Assembly (NCBI GenBank): GCA_003246805.1
Contig: QKDG01000189.1
Span: 1 to 6,255, forward strand
DNA: 6,255 nt
From: Clostridia bacterium
Lineage (GTDB): Bacteria; Bacillota; Clostridia; Oscillospirales; Ruminococcaceae
Direction of reading: 5' to 3'
In this document: positions 1-5,726 of the stretch, in pieces
Position numbering within the stretch: the first letter of the stretch is position 1
Layout: each line of letters begins with the position of its first letter
Translations under genes and position numbers: made by a program
Notes under the pieces: model-generated
Database searches by the model: none
Seen by the model: only the letters and a program-made list of their open reading frames with translations
Told to the model about the DNA's origin: nothing

Positions 1-44
1 GTATTTTAGAGTACTACATAAAGCTTTTTACTATTATTAACAAC

Positions 45-82
45 AAAAAAGAAGTCTGAATATTATTTCAGACTTCTTTTTT
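45..82 (-). terminator. Intrinsic terminator of tRNA-Arg, possibly bidirectional
   Basis: A perfect 16-base-pair inverted repeat (arms 45-60 and 67-82) encloses a 6-base loop. The stem core is AGAAGTCTGAA/TTCAGACTTCT and each arm ends in a run of six A or T. On the minus strand the hairpin ends in a U run starting a few bases after the tRNA CCA end, as expected of a Rho-independent terminator for the tRNA transcript. Because the arms are symmetric (A run on one side, T run on the other), it could equally stop plus-strand transcription coming from a gene left of the window. Confidence 0.9.
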
Positions 83-87
83 GTGCT

Positions 88-164
88 TGGCGTGCCTGGA
101 GGGATTCGAACCCCCGACCTTTTGGTTCGTAGCCAAACACTCTATCCGGCTGAGCTACAGGCAC
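88..164 (-). tRNA. tRNA-Arg (anticodon ACG)
   Basis: Read on the minus strand, the sequence folds as a full cloverleaf. The acceptor stem is GTGCCTG (164-158) paired with CAGGCAC (98-92), followed by discriminator G and an encoded CCA (90-88). The D arm is GCTC/GAGT with an AGCCGGATA loop. The anticodon stem TTTGG/CCAAA carries the 7-base loop CTACGAA, and the T arm has the usual GGTTCGAATCC. The anticodon ACG (plus-strand bases 128-130) identifies an arginine tRNA. A34 is normally deaminated to inosine by TadA, so it reads CGU, CGC and CGA codons. The gene is a single unit with its own promoter just upstream and a terminator just downstream. No integrated element is seen at its 3' end. Confidence 0.97.
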
Positions 165-179
165 AACTAACGCTTATAT

Positions 180-208
180 ATTATATCATAACATAACAAG
201 CGTGTCAA
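180..208 (-). promoter_or_regulatory. Consensus sigma-70/SigA promoter of tRNA-Arg
   Basis: On the minus strand a perfect -35 box TTGACA (208-203) is followed after exactly 17 bases by a perfect -10 box TATAAT (185-180). Transcription should begin near 173-174, about nine bases before the mature tRNA 5' end at 164. Full consensus in both boxes fits a stable-RNA promoter. It lies entirely within the 70-base gap between the degV stop codon and the tRNA. Confidence 0.93.
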
Positions 209-234
209 GTATAAATTATTAAATAATCAAAATA

Positions 235-1107
235 TTATCTGTAATCTCCTAAAAAGAAAAGAGCAAGTGTACCAGGGCCTGAATGTGAGCCTACAACCGG
301 GCCGGTGTGGTTGATAATGACATTTTTAATACCAAATTTATCTTTAACAATTTTAGCCACATATTCAGCATCATCAATGCAATCGCCATGGCATATTGCA
401 AAGGTGTCATTTTCCCAGTTGCCTACTCTTTTTTCCATATTTTCAACAAGCCAGTTGAGGGACTGTTTTCGTCCACGCACCTTAGCCAAGGGAATCAAAT
501 GCCCTTCATTATCAACGTGAAGCCCTGGTTTAATTCCAAGAATCGTTCCGGCAATAGCGGAGGTTCTTGAAACTCTGCCCCCCTTGTGCAAAAACATAAG
601 GTCATCAACAGTGAACATATGGCAAAGATGAAGCTTATTCTCCTCAGTCCAGTCAGCAACCTCGTCAAGTGATTTCCCTTGCTGATATAATTGTGAAGCT
701 TTATAAACCAGCAAGCCTTCTCCCAGAGAAGCACAAAGGCTGTCTACAATTCTGATTTTAGCATCAGGATATTTCTGTGAAAGCGAATCGCAGGCAATTC
801 GCGCGCTGTTGAATGTTCCGCTCAATCCTGAGGAAAACCCGATATACAAAATGTTTTTACCTTTTTTAATGTATTTCTCAAATTCGCTGATGAAAGCATC
901 CGGCGTTATCTGTGAAGTTTTTGTCATCAGCCCTGAACGCATTTTTTTATAAAACTCAGCATAACTCAGCCCGTGATTGTCAGCATATTCCTGGCCATCA
1001 ATTTCATAATGCAAGTTCAACACAGCAATATTCTGCTTATCATATATCTCTTTTGGTAAATCACAGGTTGAATCGGTAATCAATACATAATCGTTATTAT
1101 TGCTCAT
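235..1107 (-). CDS. DegV family protein (FakB-like fatty-acid-binding protein)
   Basis: This 290-residue protein has the normal length for the DegV family. The characterised members (FakB) bind a fatty acid and present it to the kinase FakA for acyl-phosphate formation, feeding exogenous fatty acids into phospholipid synthesis; the protein is cytosolic. Family motifs are all present: TDSTCDLP at 11-18, the TSQ loop at 64-66, SSGLSGTFNSA at 92-102, GGRVSR at 176-181, and GSHSGPGT at 273-280 followed by a C-terminal FF. The Ser of the SSG motif and the His of the GSH motif are those that contact the fatty-acid carboxylate in FakB. The start is fixed by GGAGG (1119-1115) seven bases upstream of ATG. 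No FakA kinase gene is in the window, so which paralogue this is and its lipid preference cannot be told. The gene diverges from hisA and lies upstream of tRNA-Arg without an obvious terminator between. Confidence 0.95.
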   Translation of the reverse strand: MSNNNDYVLITDSTCDLPKEIYDKQNIAVLNLHYEIDGQEYADNHGLSYAEFYKKMRSGLMTKTSQITPDAFISEFEKYIKKGKNILYIGFSSGLSGTFNSARIACDSLSQKYPDAKIRIVDSLCASLGEGLLVYKASQLYQQGKSLDEVADWTEENKLHLCHMFTVDDLMFLHKGGRVSRTSAIAGTILGIKPGLHVDNEGHLIPLAKVRGRKQSLNWLVENMEKRVGNWENDTFAICHGDCIDDAEYVAKIVKDKFGIKNVIINHTGPVVGSHSGPGTLALFFLGDYR

Positions 1108-1137
1108 AGTTCAGCCTCCATAATATATAGTATTTTT

Positions 1138-1165
1138 ATTATAGCATATATTTCATATATTGCAA
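1138..1165 (-). promoter_or_regulatory. Extended -10 promoter of the degV-family gene
   Basis: On the minus strand TATAAT (1143-1138) is preceded by TGC, giving the extended -10 form TGnTATAAT. TTGCAA (1165-1160), a 4/6 match to the -35 consensus, sits 16 bases upstream. The start would be near 1131, leaving a leader of roughly 24 bases that contains the GGAGG ribosome binding site. The 12-base core ATATGCTATAAT is repeated exactly in the divergent hisA promoter. Confidence 0.75.
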
Positions 1166-1292
1166 TAAAAATAAACCATTTTAAATAATTTTATTGTATA
1201 TAATACTAAATTAATATTAAAACGGATATGTGTTGTTGCATGGGCGTTAGATTTGCGTTTTTGAACTTCTAAAATTATTTCAAATATTATAC

Positions 1293-1321
1293 TTTATTAT
1301 ACTAATAAAATATGCTATAAT
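1293..1321 (+). promoter_or_regulatory. Extended -10 promoter of the hisA-galE operon
   Basis: TGCTATAAT at 1313-1321 is a perfect extended -10 element. The -35 region, 17 bases upstream at 1293-1298 (TTTATT), matches consensus poorly, which is common when a TGn extension is present. Transcription would begin near 1328, leaving a leader of only about 22 bases containing GAAAGGA. That is too short for a T-box or other riboswitch downstream of this start. A second perfect TATAAT lies at 1199-1204 with no good -35 and could give a longer transcript. Confidence 0.7.
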
Positions 1322-1350
1322 GTATCAGCGGTTTTTGAAAGGAAGATTTA

Positions 1351-2130
1351 ATGGAATTCAGGCCTTGTATTGACATTCATAATGGTAGTGTCAAGCAGAT
1401 TGTTGGTGGTTCTCTTGCTGATAAGGATGATTTTGCAGAGGCAAATTTTATATCTGAAAAAGGTGCGGAATTTTTTGCACAGATGTATAAAGGCGATAAC
1501 CTTAAAGGCGGGCATATTGTTATTCTTAATTCGCGTGATTCATTATATTATGAAAGCAGCATTAACCAGGCAAAAAAGGCTTTGCTTGCATTCCCCGGGG
1601 GATTGCAGATAGGTGGCGGGATTAATGATAAAAACGCATCAGAATTTCTTGAAGCTGGTGCTTCGCATGTTATTGTAACTTCATTTGTTTTTAAGAACGG
1701 AGAGCTTAATTTCAATAATCTTGAAAAGCTTGTCGATATAACAGGAAAAGAAAAGCTGGTTCTTGATTTGAGCTGCCGCAAAAAAGAGAATGATTATTTT
1801 ATTGTTACTGACAGATGGCAGAAATTCACGCAGATGAAGCTTGATAATAAAATTCTCGATGAGTTGTCTGGATATTGCAATGAGTTTTTAATACACGCCG
1901 TTGATGTTGAGGGTAAATCTGCGGGGATTGACAATAATATTATCAGCATTCTTGCACAGCATAAAAAATTACCAGTGACATATGCTGGGGGCGTATCCTG
2001 CATTGAGGAGCTTGAAAGACTACGAGGTATCTCTGATAATATTAATGTTACGATAGGTAGCTCGCTTGACATATTTGGTGGTAAATTATCTTATAATAAA
2101 GTTGTAGAATTCTGTAAAAAAAATATATAG
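1351..2130 (+). CDS. hisA: HisA, eukaryotic (HIS6)-type ProFAR isomerase
   Basis: This is the (beta-alpha)8-barrel isomerase of histidine biosynthesis, which converts ProFAR to PRFAR (EC 5.3.1.16) ahead of HisF/HisH. The 259 residues match the eukaryotic form (yeast HIS6 is about 261) better than the roughly 240-250-residue bacterial HisA. Diagnostic HIS6-like blocks are CIDIHNGSVKQIVGG (6-20), QIGGGIND (86-93), VIVTSFVF (107-114), VLDLSCRKK (137-145), the RWQKFT segment (155-160), EFLIHAVDVEG (178-188), YAGG (211-214) and GSSLDIFGG (236-244). Asp8 and Asp139 occupy the positions of the two catalytic aspartates, and the GG loops of strands 3, 7 and 8 would hold the substrate phosphates. GAAAGGA lies about seven bases before the ATG. 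It is the first gene of an operon with galE, and no other his genes are visible. The enzyme looks intact, so I expect it to be functional. That it arose by gene transfer is an inference from the motifs. Confidence 0.93.
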   Translation: MEFRPCIDIHNGSVKQIVGGSLADKDDFAEANFISEKGAEFFAQMYKGDNLKGGHIVILNSRDSLYYESSINQAKKALLAFPGGLQIGGGINDKNASEFLEAGASHVIVTSFVFKNGELNFNNLEKLVDITGKEKLVLDLSCRKKENDYFIVTDRWQKFTQMKLDNKILDELSGYCNEFLIHAVDVEGKSAGIDNNIISILAQHKKLPVTYAGGVSCIEELERLRGISDNINVTIGSSLDIFGGKLSYNKVVEFCKKNI

Positions 2131-2142
2131 GAGGAAATTGAA

Positions 2143-3120
2143 ATGAACATTTTAGTAACGGGTGGAGCAGGCTATATTGGCTCACATGCAGTAAGCCTTT
2201 TGATTGAAAGGGGATACAATGTAGTAGTTGTTGATAATCTTTCAACCGGGCATATTGAGGCAGTAAACGAAAAAGCAAAATTTTATCAGGGTGATATCGG
2301 CGATTATGAATTCATGACAAGGGTATTAAAAACAGAGGATATTGGCGGAGTTATTCATTTTGCTGCTTTCTCACTTGTAGGGGAGAGTATGACAAACCCT
2401 TTTAAGTATTATGAAAATAATGTAGGAAAGACAAATGTTTTGTTAAAGGCAATGACCGACAGTGGTGTAAAGAATATTGTATTTTCATCAACTGCGGCCA
2501 CCTATGGCGAGCCTGAAAATGTCCCTATTCTTGAAACTGACAAAACATTCCCGACGAATGTTTATGGTGAAACCAAGCTTTCAATGGAGAAAATGATAAA
2601 ATGGTATCGTGGCGCATTTGGGCTTAACTTTGTTTGTTTAAGATATTTCAATGTTGCGGGAGCACATCAGACTGAAAATATCGGTGAAGCACACAACCCT
2701 GAAACTCATTTGATTCCTATAATTCTTCAGGTTGCATCAGGCAGAAGAGAGTTTATCTCTGTATTTGGTAATGATTATGATACAAAGGACGGTACCTGTA
2801 TACGCGATTATATCCATGTTATTGATTTAGGTGACGCACATATCAGGGCACTTGAATATTTAGTCAGTGATGGTGAGAGCACTGTATTTAATCTTGGAAG
2901 TGGCGAGGGCTTTACCGTTATTGAAATGATTGACGCTGCAAGGCGGGTAACAGGCCACCCTATTCCCATGAAGGTTGAGGAAAGGCGCACAGGCGACCCT
3001 GCAAAGCTTGTTGCTTCAAGCGAAAAAGCAAGGACGATACTCAAATGGGTTCCAAAATATGAGGATATAAATATCATGATTGCAGATGCTTGGAACTGGG
3101 AACAGAACAAGAGATATTAA
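2143..3120 (+). CDS. galE: UDP-glucose 4-epimerase
   Basis: This cytosolic short-chain dehydrogenase/reductase interconverts UDP-glucose and UDP-galactose using tightly bound NAD (Leloir pathway; supplies UDP-Gal for surface polysaccharides). The NAD-binding motif TGGAGYIGSH spans residues 6-15, with Asp31 placed to bind the adenosine ribose. The catalytic set is Thr117 in SSTAATYG (115-122) and Tyr141/Lys145 in the YGETK motif. RYFNVAGA (167-174) and RDYIHVIDL (221-229) are further family marks. PTNVYGETKLSMEKM resembles the Bacillus-type enzyme. By alignment from memory, Leu289 takes the place of E. coli Tyr299, a residue that restricts bulky N-acetyl sugars, so UDP-GlcNAc/UDP-GalNAc may also be accepted. 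The 325 residues are slightly shorter than E. coli GalE (338), with nothing essential missing. AGGAGG overlaps the hisA stop and lies eight bases before the ATG, and the 12-base gap indicates an operon. Confidence 0.96.
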   Translation: MNILVTGGAGYIGSHAVSLLIERGYNVVVVDNLSTGHIEAVNEKAKFYQGDIGDYEFMTRVLKTEDIGGVIHFAAFSLVGESMTNPFKYYENNVGKTNVLLKAMTDSGVKNIVFSSTAATYGEPENVPILETDKTFPTNVYGETKLSMEKMIKWYRGAFGLNFVCLRYFNVAGAHQTENIGEAHNPETHLIPIILQVASGRREFISVFGNDYDTKDGTCIRDYIHVIDLGDAHIRALEYLVSDGESTVFNLGSGEGFTVIEMIDAARRVTGHPIPMKVEERRTGDPAKLVASSEKARTILKWVPKYEDINIMIADAWNWEQNKRY

Positions 3121-3134
3121 AATAAGTATAATAA

Positions 3135-3170
3135 CCCTTGTAAGAATTAATCTTACAAGGGATTATATTT
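3135..3170 (+). terminator. Probable terminator of the hisA-galE operon
   Basis: Fifteen bases after the galE stop there is a perfect 11-base-pair stem, CCCTTGTAAGA (3135-3145) with TCTTACAAGGG (3151-3161), around a five-base loop. The following bases, ATTATATTTT, are T-rich but interrupted, so termination may be less than complete. No other hairpin of this quality follows before the next gene. Confidence 0.75.
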
Positions 3171-3423
3171 TGGGTAATTATAGTTTTCCTTCATGCTGAT
3201 ATAAGCAGAAAAGCAAAATGAGTACCATTTTAGTTTACAAAAAGAGATGAAAAAAACTATTATTTTAAAATATATTTATTTATTATGAAAATTGTGGTAT
3301 TATTAGCTTGTTATAATTTAACGAATCAAGTAGCTTTATGTTTAGAAAACAGAAATCTGTTGCTTAAATAAAAAATGCTAAAATATAAATGCTATGAAAA
3401 TACATTATATGTTGGAGGAAAAA
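3162..3423. other. Gene-free AT-rich upstream region of the surface-protein gene
   Basis: From the galE stop to the start chosen for the next gene there are 303 bases with no supportable coding sequence. The region holds the galE terminator, then very AT-rich DNA, a likely extended -10 promoter (3309-3317) and a 14-base dyad (3348-3361). Two short reading frames, 13 codons at 3248-3289 and 28 codons at 3285-3371, lack ribosome binding sites and are not called. I see no tRNA, riboswitch or repeat array here. Confidence 0.6.
3309..3317 (+). promoter_or_regulatory. Likely extended -10 promoter of the surface-protein gene
   Basis: TGTTATAAT (3309-3317) is a perfect TGnTATAAT extended -10 box. 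The only -35-like sequence nearby, TTGTGG (3292-3297), is a poor match at a short 14-base spacing, so the call rests on the -10 element. It would give a leader of about 100 bases before the ATG at 3424, with a small dyad within it. A weaker alternative is TGCTAAAAT at 3376-3384. Confidence 0.5.
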
Positions 3424-4950
3424 ATGAAACGATTATTAGCAGGATTTACAATGTGTTTAATGCTATTGTCAATGATAACAGCATATTCACCCATAGTGAG
3501 CGCAGCTACTAAAAGTGATGTGAACATTATCGAAATCAATGACAGACAAGGGTTTGAAGCTATTGCAGGGAATTCATCAGGCAATTATATTCTAATGGCT
3601 GATATTGATATGAAAGATTCCGACTGGTTGCCTATATCCTTCACTGGTAGCCTTGATGGCAACGGACACACTATCTATAATCTTAATGTGACAAAGACAG
3701 GGGAAGAGACTAAATTCACAGTAGATGGCAATGATAAAAAATATGACACTTATTTTGCAGGGCTTTTTTCTGTAACAACAAATGCAGTGATTAAAAACCT
3801 AAGTATTTTAAATGCTGATGTTGATATTGAAACAGAAGAAAACTGCTTTGCTTCTGCTCTTGTTGGATATTCTGAGAACAGCACGATAGAAAATTGCACG
3901 ATATTGTCAAGCCGGGTGAAGCTTACAACCCCCTCAATAATGTGTGGCGTTGCAGGAGTAATCGGCTTTGGATATGGCTCTGTTCTTAATACGGATGCAG
4001 ATACTACACTTATTTTTGTTGATAATGATTTGGATGTAAAATGTGAACAGTTCACTGGCGGAATCATAGCGTGCGGATATGGAAAGATAGATAGCTGCAC
4101 TGTAAAATTGGCTGGATACAGCTCGGTTCAGGGCTATGTTCATGACGGTGGCTATATTGGAATGTATTATGTTTATACCAAGGATACCCAATATGAGAAT
4201 TATCTGACTAACTCAACATTTGATGGAGTAATAGATTTTTATGAAAACAACACAAACAGGCGTGCATATTGTGAACCGTTTATCGGGGAGATGCTAAGCT
4301 GGAATTTAACTCAATCAGATAATACAACCATTCATTATGAAAGAAATGAGAACTTTGTGTACGATACGGTTCTGTTGCCGGAAGCTTGCGAAAACCCTGA
4401 TTACATAAAAACAATAACCGAGCCTGATTGTTATAATTTTGGTTATACAACCTATACCTGCCCTGAGTGTGGGTATTCTTTCAAGGATGATTTTACAGCG
4501 CCCGAGCATAAGAAAGTTGAAAAAGAAATTGCAAGAGAGCCTTCGGAAGATGAGAAGGGGTTAATAGTTTATAGATGTGAGATTTGTAATGAAATAATAA
4601 AAGAGGAAGAATTTTCAAGTTGGGGAATAAGAAGAGAAGTGATATTTCTTAATATTTTCGAATCTGATTTTGTAGAAGTAACTACACTCCCTGCTGATGA
4701 AATTAATCAGGGCATAATGTGGACAACATCAAACGATAAAGTGGTTACTGTTGATGAAAACGGTAATATCCGAGCAGTCGGAATTGGAGAAGCAACTGTA
4801 ACATGCACTTCTGAGGATGGGAAGAATACGCTTAGCTGTAAAATAACAGTTAAAATCGGCCTTTTACAGGTACTGGTTATAATTATAATACTTATTCTGA
4901 TAATTTATCTTATAGCAAAAATAGTTAGATTAAGATTTAAAAAGAACTGA
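3424..4950 (+). CDS. Secreted membrane-anchored protein: GLUG-like, CxxC-pair and Big_2-type domains
   Basis: The start is placed at the third in-frame ATG (3424) because GGAGG at 3414-3418 lies five bases before it. The upstream ATGs at 3394 and 3409 have no ribosome site. This gives 508 residues beginning with a clear signal peptide (MKRLLAGF, hydrophobic core, probable cleavage after VSA, residue 27). Residues about 44-90 carry the DIDM...W.PI..F.GSLDGNGHTIYNLNV pattern that opens GLUG-like beta-helix proteins. Rung-like repeats, AG(L/V)xG followed by IxNC/IxNL, recur to about 271. Residues 318-397 are cysteine-rich, with TCPECG (345-350), His362 and CEIC (385-388). Residues about 400-478 look like a bacterial Ig-like (Big_2) domain (WTTSNDKVVTVDENGNIRAVGIGEATVTC). 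One membrane helix (479-501) and a short basic tail end the protein; no LPXTG motif is present. It is probably displayed outside the cell, with function and ligand unknown. It appears monocistronic. Confidence 0.85.
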   Translation: MKRLLAGFTMCLMLLSMITAYSPIVSAATKSDVNIIEINDRQGFEAIAGNSSGNYILMADIDMKDSDWLPISFTGSLDGNGHTIYNLNVTKTGEETKFTVDGNDKKYDTYFAGLFSVTTNAVIKNLSILNADVDIETEENCFASALVGYSENSTIENCTILSSRVKLTTPSIMCGVAGVIGFGYGSVLNTDADTTLIFVDNDLDVKCEQFTGGIIACGYGKIDSCTVKLAGYSSVQGYVHDGGYIGMYYVYTKDTQYENYLTNSTFDGVIDFYENNTNRRAYCEPFIGEMLSWNLTQSDNTTIHYERNENFVYDTVLLPEACENPDYIKTITEPDCYNFGYTTYTCPECGYSFKDDFTAPEHKKVEKEIAREPSEDEKGLIVYRCEICNEIIKEEEFSSWGIRREVIFLNIFESDFVEVTTLPADEINQGIMWTTSNDKVVTVDENGNIRAVGIGEATVTCTSEDGKNTLSCKITVKIGLLQVLVIIIILILIIYLIAKIVRLRFKKN

Positions 4951-5072
4951 TAATTTTGATTTTGCCTGAAAAATATATTAATTTTGGCGCCTGATTAAGT
5001 TGATAGCTGCTATTATGGCAGGAGAATTTATTTTAATTTTATCTTTTTTTACACCACATTTGTATTCAAAAT

Positions 5073-5102
5073 TTGACTTTATTGCATGGTTCAAGGTATA
5101 CT
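5073..5102 (+). promoter_or_regulatory. SigA-type promoter of the UPF0316-UPF0178 pair
   Basis: TTGACT (5073-5078, 5/6 match) and TATACT (5097-5102, 5/6 match) are spaced by 18 bases. Transcription would start near 5109, so the ribosome site AAGGGGG (5109-5115) would sit almost at the 5' end of a leader of about 14 bases. No intrinsic terminator was found between the surface-protein stop (4950) and this promoter, so some read-through is possible. Confidence 0.7.
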
Positions 5103-5122
5103 ATATATAAGGGGGAATTTTA

Positions 5123-5659
5123 ATGTTAGAATTTTTAACGGGAAGTAGCATATTTGTTTATGCTTTTATATTTTTTGGAAAGATAGTTGAGGTTGCTGTT
5201 TCAACAGTTCGTTTAGTGCTTATAAACAGAGGGGAAAGAATAAAAGGCGCTATAATAGCATTTGTTGAAATAATCCTGTGGCTTGTAGTTACAGGAACAG
5301 TGCTGGTTGGTTTCCAGGAGGATTTATTTAAGTGCGTTGTTTTTGCCGCTGCTTTTGCAATTGGTAATTACTTTGGCTCATGGCTTGAAGAAAAGCTGGC
5401 TTTTGGCTTATGCTCCATTCAGGTAATCGTGCCAGAATCTGAAGAAAGCCAGGCACTTGTAACGGTCCTGAGGGAAAATAATTTTGGTGTTACCAGCATA
5501 AAGGGTAAGGGGAAGGACGGCGAACGTGAACTGCTTATTCTTCACATCAAACGAAAAAGAATCAAATATGCGGTTGATATAATCAACAAGAATCTCAACC
5601 ATGCACTTGTTGTTGTAAATGATGCAAAAGTAATAAGGGGCGGATACATTAAAAAATAG
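5123..5659 (+). CDS. UPF0316 family membrane protein with C-terminal DUF2179 domain (YebE-like)
   Basis: This 178-residue protein matches the UPF0316 family, whose B. subtilis member is YebE; the family has no firmly established function. Three hydrophobic stretches are visible, about 8-34, 41-62 and 68-86. They are separated by the conserved-looking TVRLVLINRGER (28-39) and the AIGNYFGSWLEEKLA block (79-93). The rest (about 95-178) is a soluble alpha/beta region like DUF2179, the domain also found at the end of YitT-type membrane proteins. In that family it is thought to be a cytoplasmic ligand-sensing domain, although its ligand is not settled. The start is supported by AAGGGGG seven bases before the ATG and a promoter immediately upstream. 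The next gene lies 67 bases downstream on the same strand with no terminator between, so the two are probably co-transcribed. Confidence 0.88.
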   Translation: MLEFLTGSSIFVYAFIFFGKIVEVAVSTVRLVLINRGERIKGAIIAFVEIILWLVVTGTVLVGFQEDLFKCVVFAAAFAIGNYFGSWLEEKLAFGLCSIQVIVPESEESQALVTVLRENNFGVTSIKGKGKDGERELLILHIKRKRIKYAVDIINKNLNHALVVVNDAKVIRGGYIKK

Positions 5660-5726
5660 TCAAATGCTCGTGCCTTTTGCAAAGAAAAAACGCAGGAGTA
5701 AATTTATTGCAAGGAAAATAATTAAT

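Noticed and set aside
1..40. Possible C-terminal end of a plus-strand gene (frame ending at TAA 38-40) just before the hairpin
   Set aside because: Only 12 codons are visible in very AT-rich sequence; no recognisable motif.
88..164. tRNA 3' end as an integration site for a mobile element
   Set aside because: No integrase gene and no repeated copy of the tRNA 3' end is present in the window.
307..570. Plus-strand open frames opposite the degV-family gene
   Set aside because: They have no ribosome sites or family motifs and mirror a well-supported minus-strand gene.
3285..3371. 28-codon frame beginning MKIVVLLACYN, reminiscent of a family 2 glycosyltransferase start
   Set aside because: No ribosome site, resemblance is limited to about ten residues, and it overlaps the promoter call at 3309-3317.
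3394..3423. Upstream in-frame ATGs (3394 and 3409) as the start of the surface protein
   Set aside because: Neither has a ribosome site. GGAGG at 3414-3418 serves the ATG at 3424, and starting there gives a standard signal peptide.
4951..5072. Terminator for the surface-protein gene
   Set aside because: The candidates (GCC...GGC near 4965-4989; CTGC/GCAG at 5007-5021) have short stems and are not followed directly by a T run. The T run at 5043-5050 has no GC-bearing stem before it.
5015..5110. 31-codon hydrophobic frame (MAGEFILIL...) just before the UPF0316 gene
   Set aside because: No ribosome binding site precedes it, and its bases contain the -35/-10 promoter of the downstream gene, which explains them better. 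Worth revisiting only if conserved.
5664..5726. N-terminal extension of the UPF0178 protein with a basic stretch (KKKRRSKFIARK)
   Set aside because: No ribosome site precedes 5664, and the family begins at the MRILIDADGCPV start found at 5727.
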